Shown: positions 35,899-44,792, counted from the stretch's first letter. The stretch is DNA of 64,000 nucleotides from Marivirga harenae (GCF_030534335.1 NZ_CP130565.1:2067501-2131500); one strand, 5' to 3'. Notes: generated by a model from the letters alone, not told the origin. Numbers and translations: made by a program.

Positions 35899-36300
35899 AT
35901 GAAATTCTGCTCTTTATGCATCCTTTTCTTATTCTTGCTTTCACTTCACCCTATTTATGGGCAAGTGGATTACAGTAATAAATCTACTGAAAAAATAAAA
36001 AAGCGACCCGAGCTAGAGCCTGAAGGCGAGAAAAAAGAACGAAGGTTATTGAGCATTTATATCCAAGATACTCAAAATGTCCTATATGGGAATCCATGTA
36101 TGGACAAAGTGACTCAAAGATTTGGATATGAGTATGTTGTAATGCCAAAGAATGCCTCTAAATACCATTCAGGTTTTGAGCGATCTATGCATAATTTTTT
36201 AGTGAAAACAGCGCTATTCTTCCGGAATCCCTTCTGGAAGGTTATCTCTAATAAAAAAGCAAAAGAATGTCGCCAAAAAACTGGTGACTATATGGGTTGA
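35899..36300 (+). CDS. Small secreted hypothetical protein
   Basis: The 133-residue product is not recognised. It has a signal peptide (to about residue 21, ending IYGQ), a Lys/Glu-rich stretch, and a basic C-terminal half with two Cys (GNPCMDK near 77 and KECRQ near 125) that could form a disulfide. It lies 48 bp after the tolC-like gene and may belong to that unit. Confidence 0.6.
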   Translation: MKFCSLCILFLFLLSLHPIYGQVDYSNKSTEKIKKRPELEPEGEKKERRLLSIYIQDTQNVLYGNPCMDKVTQRFGYEYVVMPKNASKYHSGFERSMHNFLVKTALFFRNPFWKVISNKKAKECRQKTGDYMG

Positions 36301-36463
36301 TCAGTATGTAAGTTTACTTTATCCAACCAAACTAAAATATAGTATAGGTGTATCTTGTAATCATAGTGAATTATTTGGATGTAATCGCTAAATACATCTA
36401 TATTATTTTTTAAGTAGGTTTTATTTTTTCTAAATTGAGTTTGGAAACAACTCATTGAAATTC

Positions 36464-36757
36464 ATGGATTTAAGTAAAAGCGCAATAGTCGACCTATTGA
36501 ACCACACTATTAAAGAAAGAAGAGATATTAGCTGGAAAATGGGGACAGGATATCACAATGGCATAGACATCTCTATTTATGAAATATTGATTTACGAAAT
36601 AAAAAATAATAGAACCATTGGAAGATTTGCCTTCAACGGAGATTCAGGTAAACTCATAAACCAAAAAATAATTGGATATCGCCAAAGTATGGCCGATAAC
36701 ATAGTTGATGCGCTATTGGATATTAATATCTACCTTAAAAGAAAAATGTTGGCTTGA
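36464..36757 (+). CDS. Small hypothetical cytoplasmic protein
   Basis: The 97-residue product is not recognised. It begins MDLSKSAIVDLLNHTI and has no signal peptide or membrane segment. I use the ATG at 36464; a TTG nine bases upstream is in frame. Codon use is ordinary for the window. The spacers on both sides (163 and 135 bp) show no clear gene or terminator. Confidence 0.5.
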   Translation: MDLSKSAIVDLLNHTIKERRDISWKMGTGYHNGIDISIYEILIYEIKNNRTIGRFAFNGDSGKLINQKIIGYRQSMADNIVDALLDINIYLKRKMLA

Positions 36758-36892
36758 TACTATGGGGTTCTGGCTGTTATTTTCTTAAAATATAAATTTC
36801 GTCTTTTGCTTATATAAGCAGTTGTCTGTAAGTCTCACTTTTTAAGCTTGTAAATGATGATAAGACGATATGTAGCTATCTATAGTCGCTCA

Positions 36893-37429
36893 TCAAATTA
36901 ACCTAAAATCCTTAAGTTTATCGACATAGTACTCATAATCAGAAGGGCTGAAGAGAACAAACCGGATAAGTTTAATAGAATCAGCTTTTGTCGAAAATTC
37001 CTTAATTACTGATAAAGCAATATCTGTTGCTTCTTCAAAAGGATATCCGAATGCGCCAGTAGAAATCGCAGGAAATGCTATGGAATTGATGTTATTTTCT
37101 TCTGCCAAATGTAGGGAGTTTTTGTAGCAATCTGTTAGAAACCCCATTTCAGGTTGGTTGAAACCGTAAACGGGTCCGAGAGTATGTATAATTTGTTGAT
37201 TTGGGAGATTATGCGCACCAGTGATTACAGCTTGCCCAGTTCTGATAGGCGCTAGTTTTTGAGTTTCCTTGATTAATTCTTCCCCTGCAGCAGTATGAAT
37301 AGCTCCCGCTACTCCGCCTCCAATTTGCAATTCTGCGTTTGCCGCATTGACAATGCAAGCAATATCATCTTGCTTAGTAATATCTCCTTGCACTACTTCA
37401 ATTCTTATTTTGCCCAACTCCATAACCAT
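36893..37429 (-). CDS. Macro-domain protein (O-acetyl-ADP-ribose deacetylase-like)
   Basis: The 178-residue protein is a single macro domain, which binds ADP-ribose and in the MacroD/YmdB group hydrolyses O-acetyl-ADP-ribose or removes ADP-ribose from proteins. The first ligand loop VNAANAELQIGGGVAGAIH (about 27-45) and the second loop FPAISTGAFGYP (about 118-130) are both intact. In-frame ATGs at 37429 and 37423 could each be used. No ADP-ribosyltransferase or NAD-linked partner adjoins it. Confidence 0.93.
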   Translation of the reverse strand: MVMELGKIRIEVVQGDITKQDDIACIVNAANAELQIGGGVAGAIHTAAGEELIKETQKLAPIRTGQAVITGAHNLPNQQIIHTLGPVYGFNQPEMGFLTDCYKNSLHLAEENNINSIAFPAISTGAFGYPFEEATDIALSVIKEFSTKADSIKLIRFVLFSPSDYEYYVDKLKDFRLI

Positions 37430-37479
37430 TCATTTCTTATATGGTTATTCGGAGCCTGCGTAATAATGTTGTGATCTTA

Positions 37480-38685
37480 TTAGAAATTAACTTGTGCTTG
37501 TAATCTCAAAAGTCTTCCAGTTTGTAGGTTATTTTGATTCATGAAATCTTCATATCTTCTAGAGGAAATGGTGTAGTGAGCAACCAATTCAAAGGCTCTA
37601 ACAGGTCTCCATTCCATTCCAATTTCTAACTCACTTACGTTATAACTTCTGGCATCCTGCTCAAATTTCTTACCACCATCGTAGTAATGGTATCGCATGA
37701 ATGGGTAGAATAATTGCTGGAATTTAGTAAATTTATAAGTCAAAGTTGCATATCCACCTTCCAATTGCGTTTGCTCAATAGAGTTAGTTTCTTTGTTGAA
37801 TTCAGGACCTGTTCCCCAATTGTATTCAGCTTGAATTCCAAAAGGCTGTGGATATAGAATAAAGCTTGCTGCTGCTCTTTGGTCTAAATAATTCAGACCT
37901 TCCCTAACATTCACGCCATCGCTTAAATTGCCCTGTGGCATTTGATACTGTCCAGTAAAAGCTTGAATGCCTGGCTCTATAATTTGATTACCGAGCTTCA
38001 TAGGATAGCTTATTCTACCAACAATATGCAAAGCATCGTTTAATTCAGGAGAATTTCCGGTTTGTCCATTAAATACTCCGAAACCAACAACTCCATAATC
38101 CCCAGAGCCTTTTAATCCTTCTGCAACCAGTTCCCTGAAGAGCTGACGAGTTTCCTGAGGAGCCCAATAGAAAAGAATACTGAGTTCCCTTTCGTTTTTG
38201 ATAGAGCTATTCATGCCATCATTCCGGTCCAATGGTAAACGGTTTTGGCTTGACTGCATGTTTTCAAATCCGTAGGGGATCTTGCTTTGACCAAATCTAA
38301 AACGGAACTCTCTTTTTTTGTCCAAACTGACATCAAAGTAAGCATCTCTTAATTGCCCGTAATGCTGGCCCGTCCCACTTCCACTGCTAGCAAAATCTGG
38401 TTGGATGTAAAAGTAAACGTATTGACCAAGATTTCCTGAAAATTTTAATCGAACACGTCTAAGGGAAATCCCATTTCCAGCTCCCCAGCTTTTATCGCAT
38501 TGGGAACAATCTAAATTGGGATTGGTTTCAAGTAGCCGGTTGTACCTAGCTTGCACATATCCACCTATTTTAATATTCTCAAACCAAGTATTTCCATTGA
38601 TGTCATATGGAAGCTTTTCGATTTGGGCCCATGAACTTTGGACTACAAAGAATGTTAATAAAAAGATCAGGTTTATTTTTCGCAT
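37480..38685 (-). CDS. OprP/OprO-like porin
   Basis: Outer-membrane barrel of 401 residues with signal peptide (to about residue 20, ending SWAQ). The early segment IGGYVQARYNRL, then ISLRRVRLKFSGNLGQYVYF and YIQPDFAS, is characteristic of the phosphate-selective porin O/P family. The final strand ends RLLRLQAQVNF, with the terminal Phe expected for barrel assembly. A C-x-x-C pair (CSQC near 58-61) is unusual for a porin and may form a disulfide. Phosphate selectivity is not proven by sequence. Confidence 0.85.
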   Translation of the reverse strand: MRKINLIFLLTFFVVQSSWAQIEKLPYDINGNTWFENIKIGGYVQARYNRLLETNPNLDCSQCDKSWGAGNGISLRRVRLKFSGNLGQYVYFYIQPDFASSGSGTGQHYGQLRDAYFDVSLDKKREFRFRFGQSKIPYGFENMQSSQNRLPLDRNDGMNSSIKNERELSILFYWAPQETRQLFRELVAEGLKGSGDYGVVGFGVFNGQTGNSPELNDALHIVGRISYPMKLGNQIIEPGIQAFTGQYQMPQGNLSDGVNVREGLNYLDQRAAASFILYPQPFGIQAEYNWGTGPEFNKETNSIEQTQLEGGYATLTYKFTKFQQLFYPFMRYHYYDGGKKFEQDARSYNVSELEIGMEWRPVRAFELVAHYTISSRRYEDFMNQNNLQTGRLLRLQAQVNF

Positions 38686-38701
38686 TTCCTAAAAGTTTGT
38701 G

Positions 38702-38733
38702 CAAAAGTAAACCTGACCAATGTTATCTTACAA
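38702..38733 (-). promoter_or_regulatory. Candidate promoter of the porin gene
   Basis: On the minus strand TACTTTTG (38702-38709) fits TAnnTTTG and ends 16 bp before the ATG. A TTG at 38731-38733 could be the -33 element, 21 bp away, slightly more than usual. Confidence 0.5.
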
Positions 38734-38865
38734 TTTATTGTATTAACAAATAATTAATAAATATTTTATATCATGAGTATAAGTACATTAAATACTAAAA
38801 TACTGGCTTCTATTATTAATTTTGTCAATTTTAAGTTAACATTAAATTAATATTGCTCCTTGGTA

Positions 38866-39687
38866 TCAATCCATCTTTTCCAGTAATTTCATAAATATCT
38901 TTGTCATTTTTGGTTCGGCATTGATGGCAGCCCCAATAATTTCAGGGATAGCAGCAGGTTTTAGCTTTTCAGGATAACATAAATCTGTAATCACTGAAAC
39001 TGCAAATACAGGGATCTGGATATGTCTCGCTGCAATGTTTTCCGGGATGGTGCTCATGCCGACTGCATCGGCCCCTATAGTGTCCAAATATCTGTATTCA
39101 GCAGGTGTTTCCAGATTTGGTCCTTGCACGCCTGCATAGACACCCTCTTTGATATCAATTCCTTCTTCTTTGGCTATTTCTTTAGCCATTTCAATCAGTT
39201 GGGGATCATAGGCATCATACATATCAGGAAATCGACCACCAAATTTATCTAAATTCGCACCTCTTAAAGGATTTTCAGGAAAGAGATTAATGTGATCTCT
39301 AATAATCATTATATCGCTTAGTTCAAGATTTTTATTTAAACCTCCTGCTGCATTGGAAATGAAGAGGTGCTGGATTCCTAAATTATACATTATTCTAACT
39401 GGCATGATGACCTGCTGCATACTGTATCCTTCATAAAAGTGAAATCGACCTTGCATTGCTATCACCCTTTTACCACTCAATGTTCCAAAAATTAATTTGC
39501 CACTATGGGTTTCCACAGTTGAGACGGGGAAATTAGGTATATCTTTGTAAGAAAGGGATTGTATGATATCTATGTCTTCCACCAACGCTCCCAAACCAGT
39601 TCCTAATATTATTCCGACTTCTGGTTTGAAATCTATTTTACTTATTATATAGCTTGTAGCTTCTGTTATTTGTTCCAATGTTACCAT
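38866..39687 (-). CDS. punA: Purine nucleoside phosphorylase
   Basis: Splits inosine and guanosine with phosphate in purine salvage. The 273-residue size and motifs fit the trimeric class: GIILGTGLGAL near 24-34, VETHSGKLIFG with the phosphate-binding His near 55-65, YEGYSMQQV, NAAGGLN near 107-113, and GPNLETPAEYR near 182-192. The MSTIPE segment and later Asp complete the base-binding pocket. I start at the ATG at 39687; an in-frame TTG at 39714 adds nine residues with no support. Divergent from the YceI gene. Confidence 0.95.
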   Translation of the reverse strand: MVTLEQITEATSYIISKIDFKPEVGIILGTGLGALVEDIDIIQSLSYKDIPNFPVSTVETHSGKLIFGTLSGKRVIAMQGRFHFYEGYSMQQVIMPVRIMYNLGIQHLFISNAAGGLNKNLELSDIMIIRDHINLFPENPLRGANLDKFGGRFPDMYDAYDPQLIEMAKEIAKEEGIDIKEGVYAGVQGPNLETPAEYRYLDTIGADAVGMSTIPENIAARHIQIPVFAVSVITDLCYPEKLKPAAIPEIIGAAINAEPKMTKIFMKLLEKMD

Positions 39688-39829
39688 ATAAGTATTTAAA
39701 CAATTTTGCTTCAATATGTTTTAACTAGCGTTACATTCAAAATATTTTCAAAAAATTAAAACCTTTTTGAATATTCATGGTATATACATAAACATTAAAT
39801 GTATGAACATTAATAATAAGAACAAGAAA

Positions 39830-40420
39830 ATGAAAACAAGAATTTTATCAATCGGATTGGCAGCATTATTTATTACTGCAGCATTTACTTTTTTACAAAA
39901 AGAAGTGAAAGTAGATACTAACTCTAGTCAAATTGCGTGGGTTGGAAAAAAAGTAACTGGACAGCACAACGGCACTGTGAATATTAAGGAAGGAGCATTA
40001 GAAATGGAAGATGGGCAGGTAACTGGCGGTTCCTTTGTAATTGATATGACGACAATAGATGTATTAGATTTAGAAGGAGAATACAAAGGAAAATTAATGG
40101 GTCATTTAAGGTCTGATGATTTCTTTAGTGTTGAAAAATTTCCAACGGCAAAATTTGTTATCACTTCTATTGATAAAAGCGAGGCAACTGATGCTACTCA
40201 TTTTGTTGCAGGTGATTTGACAATCAAGGGAATTACTAACAAAATTACATTCCCTGCTAATGTTACAGTAAAAAATGGAAAAGCGAACGCTAAAGCGTCA
40301 TTTCCATTGGATAGAACGAAATGGCAAGTTAAATATGGTTCAGGATCATTCTTTGACGGACTTGGGGATAAAATGATTTATGATGATTTTGAGTTAACGG
40401 TGAATCTTTCTTCACTATAA
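39830..40420 (+). CDS. YceI family protein
   Basis: The 196-residue secreted protein has a signal peptide-like N-terminus (MKTRILSIGLAALFITAAFTF) followed by a lipocalin-like YceI domain that binds isoprenoid-type lipids in characterised members. Typical phrases are NSSQIAWVGKKVTGQHNGTV, GSFVIDMTTIDVLD, LRSDDFFSVEKFPTAKFV and GDLTIKGITNKI. The ATG at 39830 is chosen because upstream in-frame starts (39767 TTG and others) precede the signal peptide by 10-21 residues. A clear terminator follows. Confidence 0.93.
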   Translation: MKTRILSIGLAALFITAAFTFLQKEVKVDTNSSQIAWVGKKVTGQHNGTVNIKEGALEMEDGQVTGGSFVIDMTTIDVLDLEGEYKGKLMGHLRSDDFFSVEKFPTAKFVITSIDKSEATDATHFVAGDLTIKGITNKITFPANVTVKNGKANAKASFPLDRTKWQVKYGSGSFFDGLGDKMIYDDFELTVNLSSL

Positions 40421-40446
40421 TCCAAATCTCGTTAATATAATTATGG

Positions 40447-40475
40447 AATAGGGACTTATTGTCCCTATTTTTGTT
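40447..40475 (+). terminator. Terminator after the YceI gene
   Basis: A perfect 9-bp stem (AATAGGGAC with its complement) and 5-base loop TTATT are followed by a T-rich tract, 27 bp after the stop codon. Confidence 0.88.
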
Positions 40476-40495
40476 TTTAAAGATATTTATTCACT

Positions 40496-41020
40496 ATGAT
40501 AACAATCATTTCAGGTACCAATCGTAAAAACTCAGTTTCCTCAAAAGTAGCCCATCTCTATCAAAGCCACCTTTTACAGCATCAGGTAGAATCCAATATT
40601 GTTGATTTAGCCGATTTACCACAGGATTTTGTTTTTACAGCTCTATATGATAATAATGGTCGTAATTCTAAATTTAATAAATTCTTAGATCAGCTGCGAG
40701 CTTCTGAAAAGTACGTATTTATTATTCCTGAATACAACGGGTCCTTTCCTGGAGTTTTAAAAGCTTTCATTGACGGAATGGAGTATCCGAATAGTTTTCG
40801 AGATAAGAAATGTGCACTGGTTGGAATATCTTCCGGTATGCAGGGCGCAGGTTTGGCACTAAGCCATATGACTGATATTTTTAATTATTTGGGTATGCAT
40901 GTTTTAGCTTTAAAACCTAAACTAGCTAGAATAGAACAGAATTTTGATGGTGAAGAAGTTACCGATAAATTGTATGGTGAATTATTGGAGGAACAGGTGA
41001 AGAAATTATTGGAATTTTAG
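40496..41020 (+). CDS. NAD(P)H-dependent FMN reductase
   Basis: The 174-residue flavodoxin-like protein has the FMN phosphate loop SGTNRKNSVSSKVA (about 6-19) and the family motif PEYNGSFPGVLKAFIDGME (about 80-98). Members reduce flavin or quinones. The 3' end overlaps the convergent TetR-type gene by 15 bp, an unusual arrangement that leaves no room for a separate terminator. Confidence 0.9.
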   Translation: MITIISGTNRKNSVSSKVAHLYQSHLLQHQVESNIVDLADLPQDFVFTALYDNNGRNSKFNKFLDQLRASEKYVFIIPEYNGSFPGVLKAFIDGMEYPNSFRDKKCALVGISSGMQGAGLALSHMTDIFNYLGMHVLALKPKLARIEQNFDGEEVTDKLYGELLEEQVKKLLEF

Positions 41021-41626
41021 ATTAGAAATATTTCGGAATGCTTCCTTTCCATTCTTTGTCAAATAGGGGTAAATTATTTCAAAAAGTAAATTACAATAAT
41101 GTTTTAAGCCCTTATTAGGTTCGAAAGTCAATTGAAAATTGATCCAACTATCGCCCAAAATATTCATCCTTTTATATAGTCTTTGATATTCGTTTTCAAA
41201 TTCTTGCGGTCTCAAAAGTTTTGATTTTACTAATGATTGAAACATATGCTGAAATTCCTCGCTCCGCCTCTGCATCAATTCTGTATAATGCGATTTAATA
41301 CTTTTATTTTCCCTCATCAAATGGATAAAATCTATTAGGATAAATTTATACTTATACATTTTTTCCATGGTCTTTAGTGACATTTGATATAAGGTGGACA
41401 GTTCATTCTCTGCACTGTCTAATTCATTCATTTGCTGGTCCATTTCAGATACCAATTGAAAATATAAGGTTTCTATTATTTCTTCTTTCAATTTAAAATG
41501 ATAATTAAGATTCCCCTGGCTTATGCTTAGCGCTTGTGCAATTTGCCTTAGACTAACATTCACCATTCCATATTCATTAAAAAGACCTAATGCTGCTTCA
41601 AGTATCTTTGCTCTTGTATCTTTCAT
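41006..41626 (-). CDS. TetR/AcrR family transcriptional regulator
   Basis: The 206-residue protein has an N-terminal helix-turn-helix (about 3-50): TRAKILEAALGLFNEYG, then VNVSLRQIAQALSISQGNLNYHF, then KEEIIETLY. The remaining helical domain would bind a ligand. It is divergent from the FAD-dependent monooxygenase gene with 58 bp between the start codons, and two copies of an operator-like repeat lie in that gap, so it probably represses that gene and itself. Confidence 0.92.
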   Translation of the reverse strand: MKDTRAKILEAALGLFNEYGMVNVSLRQIAQALSISQGNLNYHFKLKEEIIETLYFQLVSEMDQQMNELDSAENELSTLYQMSLKTMEKMYKYKFILIDFIHLMRENKSIKSHYTELMQRRSEEFQHMFQSLVKSKLLRPQEFENEYQRLYKRMNILGDSWINFQLTFEPNKGLKHYCNLLFEIIYPYLTKNGKEAFRNISNLKFQ

Positions 41627-41627
41627 T

Positions 41628-41674
41628 TTAGTAAACTTGACCTAAATATTTTAAATTAGTATATTTGACCTAAA
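41628..41674. promoter_or_regulatory. Putative TetR operator pair
   Basis: Two 19-bp direct repeats, TTAGTAAACTTGACCTAAA (41628-41646) and TTAGTATATTTGACCTAAA (41656-41674), differ at two positions and lie 28 bp apart start to start. Each has a partial dyad (TTAG ... CTAA). They fill the gap between the divergent regulator and monooxygenase genes and overlap the monooxygenase promoter. Confidence 0.7.
41637..41667 (+). promoter_or_regulatory. Promoter of the FAD monooxygenase gene
   Basis: TTG (41637-41639) and TATATTTG (41660-41667) are 20 bp apart and match the Bacteroidetes -33/-7 elements. Both lie within the operator repeats, so repressor binding would block the polymerase. The ATG follows 17 bp later. 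Confidence 0.6.
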
Positions 41675-41684
41675 AGTACAAAAT

Positions 41685-42824
41685 ATGATGGATATCGCAA
41701 TAATTGGAGGAGGAATAGCTGGTCTAACTACCGCATTAGCCTTAAAACAGAAAGGTTTTTCAGCTACCGTTTATGAACGAGCTGATGAGCTTAATGAAAT
41801 AGGTGCAGGTATTTGGATTCAGCCTAATGCGCTACAAGTATTGAATCATCTGGGCTTAAAAGAAGAATTACTGAATAGTGGAGTCCAACTTGATAGAGTT
41901 GATATAACCGATAATCAGTTGAGACCATTTAGCAAGGGAGGCAATATCGTTCAAGATCAAAAAGGGAATAAGATTGTTTCAATACACAGAGCCAGATTAC
42001 ATAAAATTCTATATGATAGCTTACCTAAGAATACAGTGAAATTAGATTGTGAATTAAAGTCCTTCACGCAAAATTCAGATGGCATTAAACTTGATTTTCA
42101 TGATACTTCAGTTTCTGCGGATTTTGTGTTAGCTGCAGATGGCATTAATTCCAAGACCAGAAAGCAATTATTTCCCAAGTCATCTTTAAGGGACACTGGA
42201 CAAACTTGTTGGAGGGGAATAGCAAATATGGCACTACCTGATCAGCTTCAAAACTTAGGACGTGAAGCCTGGGGAAATAATGTTAGGTTTGGATTTTCTC
42301 AAGTCTCAGAGGACTCAGTTTATTGGTTTGCAGTTGCTAAATCTGCACCTTTTATAAAAGACGATTTACCACAACTCAAAGATAAATTGAAGACGATGTT
42401 TGAATCTTTTCATCCAATAGTGAATCAGATCATCACGGAAACAGAAGAGCAGAAAATAATTAGAGGAGATTTACTGGATTTGAAAAGATTAGATCGATGG
42501 CATTCCCAAAATATTTGTTTATTGGGAGATGCAGCACATGCTACCACTCCCAATATGGGGCAAGGAGCTGGACAGGGGATTGAAGACGCCTACACAATAG
42601 CTGAGTTGTTTTCAAAATATTCGGCTACACCTCAGCTTTTTGAGCAATTTGAAAAAGTAAGGCGTGACAAAGTGGATTATGTGGTAAATAACTCCTGGCG
42701 ATTTGGAAAAATGGCACATAGCAGAGCGGGAAAGCTTCTGTTAAAAAGTATTGTGAAGTTAACACCTGAAAAGATCATGAAAAAGCAATTGGAAAAACTT
42801 TATAAACTACCGCAAATAAAGTAG
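41685..42824 (+). CDS. FAD-dependent monooxygenase
   Basis: Group A flavoprotein hydroxylase-like protein of 379 residues. The FAD dinucleotide fold IAIIGGGIAGLTTALAL is at 4-20 and VYERADELNEIGAGI follows. The second FAD motif, LLGDAAHATTPNMGQGAGQG, lies near 277-296 and has the conserved GD. It resembles salicylate hydroxylase/zeaxanthin epoxidase-like enzymes; the aromatic or polyene substrate is unknown. Control by the divergent TetR protein suggests induction by the substrate or a toxic compound. TetX-like drug inactivation is a possibility I cannot support. Confidence 0.9.
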   Translation: MMDIAIIGGGIAGLTTALALKQKGFSATVYERADELNEIGAGIWIQPNALQVLNHLGLKEELLNSGVQLDRVDITDNQLRPFSKGGNIVQDQKGNKIVSIHRARLHKILYDSLPKNTVKLDCELKSFTQNSDGIKLDFHDTSVSADFVLAADGINSKTRKQLFPKSSLRDTGQTCWRGIANMALPDQLQNLGREAWGNNVRFGFSQVSEDSVYWFAVAKSAPFIKDDLPQLKDKLKTMFESFHPIVNQIITETEEQKIIRGDLLDLKRLDRWHSQNICLLGDAAHATTPNMGQGAGQGIEDAYTIAELFSKYSATPQLFEQFEKVRRDKVDYVVNNSWRFGKMAHSRAGKLLLKSIVKLTPEKIMKKQLEKLYKLPQIK

Positions 42825-42836
42825 GTTGAAACAAAA

Positions 42837-42915
42837 AAAGCTATTTTAAAAGAGAAGTCAAAATAGACTATTTCTATCCCGACTTCCTAAATTCCTTTAA
42901 AACAGCTTTCTTTTT
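42837..42915. terminator. Bidirectional terminator between convergent genes
   Basis: A long imperfect hairpin: AAAGCT (42837-42842) pairs with AGCTTT (42904-42909), TTTTAAAA (42844-42851) with the TTTAAAA at 42896-42902, and GAAGTC (42854-42859) with GACTTC (42881-42886). A-rich and T-rich flanks on the two sides would stop both the monooxygenase and the frr transcripts. Confidence 0.75.
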
Positions 42916-42928
42916 TGATTTAGTGACG

Positions 42929-43489
42929 TTATACCGTCATGATTTCTTTTTCCTTATGCTCGAGGATATCATCAATCTTTTTAGTGTAATCGTTGGTTAA
43001 TGTTTGAACCTTATCTTCTCCTCTTTTGACGTCATCCTCAGATGTACCTTCTTTTTGAAGTTGCTTAAGTTGATCATTAGCATCTTTTCTTGCATTACGA
43101 ATAGATATTTTCCCATCTTCAGCCTCATTTTTGGCTTGCTTCGATAAGGCAATCCTTCTTTCCTCTGTAAGTGGTGGGATGTTTATTCTAACAATTTCAC
43201 CATCATTTTGAGGAGTGAATCCTAAATCGCTATTGATAATGGCCCTTTCTATTTCTCCAATGATGTTTTTCTCCCATGGCTTAATAATAATGGATCGTGC
43301 ATCTGGCGTACTGATAGATGCAACTTGGCTAATAGGAGTGTCATTATTATAGTAATCTACCATTAGACCATCAAGCATGGCAGGGGAGGACTTCCCAGCT
43401 CTTATTTTTTGTAAATTGCTTTTTGTATGCTGAATGGCTTTCTCCATCAGCTCCTTCGTTTCGTCCAATATTAAATCTATTTCTTCCAT
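42929..43489 (-). CDS. frr: Ribosome recycling factor
   Basis: Splits the post-termination ribosome together with EF-G. The 186 residues match the family. Conserved segments include LQKIRAGKSSPAMLDGLMVDYY (split here as about 24-45), ISTPDARSIIIKPWEK near 61-76, and the C-terminal helix with QTLTNDYTKKIDDIL. It follows pyrH by 6 bp, the usual gene pair. Confidence 0.98.
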   Translation of the reverse strand: MEEIDLILDETKELMEKAIQHTKSNLQKIRAGKSSPAMLDGLMVDYYNNDTPISQVASISTPDARSIIIKPWEKNIIGEIERAIINSDLGFTPQNDGEIVRINIPPLTEERRIALSKQAKNEAEDGKISIRNARKDANDQLKQLQKEGTSEDDVKRGEDKVQTLTNDYTKKIDDILEHKEKEIMTV

Positions 43490-43495
43490 TGGTTT

Positions 43496-44209
43496 TTAAT
43501 TTTGAGAGTTTATTAAGGTGCCTACATTTTTTCCGTTAATGAGGTCATATAAGTTACCCTCTTTATTCATGTCAAATACAATAATAGGCAAATTGTTTTC
43601 TTGGCAAAGGGTAAATGCTGTCATATCCATTACGTTCAGTCCTTTTTCATACACTTCTTGGAAAGTAATGTTGGAATATCGCGTAGCATCTGCATCCTTT
43701 TCAGGATCAGCAGTATAAACACCATCTACTCTAGTTCCTTTTAATACAACATCAGCTTCGATTTCAATAGCTCTTAAACTGGCTGTAGAATCAGTAGTGA
43801 AATATGGATTTCCGATTCCAGCACCAAAAATTACTACACGGCCTTTCTCAAGATGGCGGATAGCTCTCCTCCTAATAAAAGGCTCACAAACTTGTTCCAT
43901 ATTGATTCCGGACATTAAACGCGTGAACATCCCATGATTTTCTAAAACGCCCTGAACTGCCATCCCATTAATAACAGTTGCAAGCATTCCCATGTAATCT
44001 CCTTGTACTCTATCGATTCCTGCAGCTTCTGCTTGAATTCCTCTAAAAATATTTCCACCCCCAATCACTATTGCTACTTCAATTCCCTGATCGTGAATTT
44101 TTTTAATTTCTGTTGCATATTGAGCTAAACGTTTTGAGTCAATGCCGTAACCTTCATCACCCATAAGTGCCTCACCACTTAGTTTCAATAGAATGCGTTT
44201 GAATTTCAT
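43496..44209 (-). CDS. pyrH: Uridylate kinase
   Basis: Phosphorylates UMP to UDP and is allosterically controlled. The 237 residues have [13 protein letters not shown] at the N-terminus, [12 protein letters not shown] near 45-56, [14 protein letters not shown] near 71-84, and [20 protein letters not shown] near 130-149. The short spacer to frr implies an operon. Confidence 0.98.
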   Translation of the reverse strand: MKFKRILLKLSGEALMGDEGYGIDSKRLAQYATEIKKIHDQGIEVAIVIGGGNIFRGIQAEAAGIDRVQGDYMGMLATVINGMAVQGVLENHGMFTRLMSGINMEQVCEPFIRRRAIRHLEKGRVVIFGAGIGNPYFTTDSTASLRAIEIEADVVLKGTRVDGVYTADPEKDADATRYSNITFQEVYEKGLNVMDMTAFTLCQENNLPIIVFDMNKEGNLYDLINGKNVGTLINSQN

Positions 44210-44291
44210 AAGCTAAATTGTTGCTGTCCCTTTAAAAGTCTATACTAATTATATCTAAAATCAATGCAATTACTCAATTGTACTCAAATAA

Positions 44292-44792
44292 TTAAAATTG
44301 AATGATCAACTGATTTTTCTCCACACTATCGCCTTTCTGCGCCTTGATGTCGGTTATTATACCGTCACCAGCTGCCTTAATAACGTTCTCCATCTTCATT
44401 GCCTCCAATATCAACAATGGGTCACCCTTTTTTACCTCATCACCCGGAGACACCATGATGTCTATGATAAGTCCAGGCATGGGTGCCTTTACATCGTTCA
44501 TTTGGTTTTGATCCAAATCACTTATCCCCATTTCTTCTAGAAGTAAATCCATTTTATCTTTCAATTCCAATTCAATGATTTTACCATTTAATTGCAATTT
44601 AAAAGTTTTGCTCTCATAGTCAATTTCTACCAGGTGAGCATTAAATGTTTGATTATGATAAATGATATGGAAGGATTGATCATCAGTTTTACTTAAATCC
44701 CAATCGACTTTAGAATCGTCTATAAAAATATCACCATCTTTGGTTGACAGCTTATATTCTTTTTCTGACTGACTGAATTTTATTTCGTACAT
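44292..44792 (-). CDS. Biotin carboxyl carrier-type protein
   Basis: The 166-residue protein ends in a biotinyl domain (about 92-166), with the biotin-accepting Lys in EAMKMEN near 132 and the flanking APMPGLI and KGDPLLILEAMK segments. The N-terminal part (MYEIKFSQSEKEYKL) resembles the region before the carrier domain of acyl-CoA carboxylase alpha chains. It probably serves a propionyl/acetyl-CoA-type carboxylase encoded elsewhere. The start at 44792 is chosen; an upstream in-frame extension of ten residues has no support. Confidence 0.88.
   Translation of the reverse strand: MYEIKFSQSEKEYKLSTKDGDIFIDDSKVDWDLSKTDDQSFHIIYHNQTFNAHLVEIDYESKTFKLQLNGKIIELELKDKMDLLLEEMGISDLDQNQMNDVKAPMPGLIIDIMVSPGDEVKKGDPLLILEAMKMENVIKAAGDGIITDIKAQKGDSVEKNQLIIQF

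Noticed and set aside
41685-42824. TetX-like tetracycline inactivation by the FAD monooxygenase
   Set aside because: It has a general group A flavoprotein layout and a TetR-family neighbour, but the sequence is closer to salicylate hydroxylase/epoxidase-like enzymes. Naming it a resistance gene is not supported.
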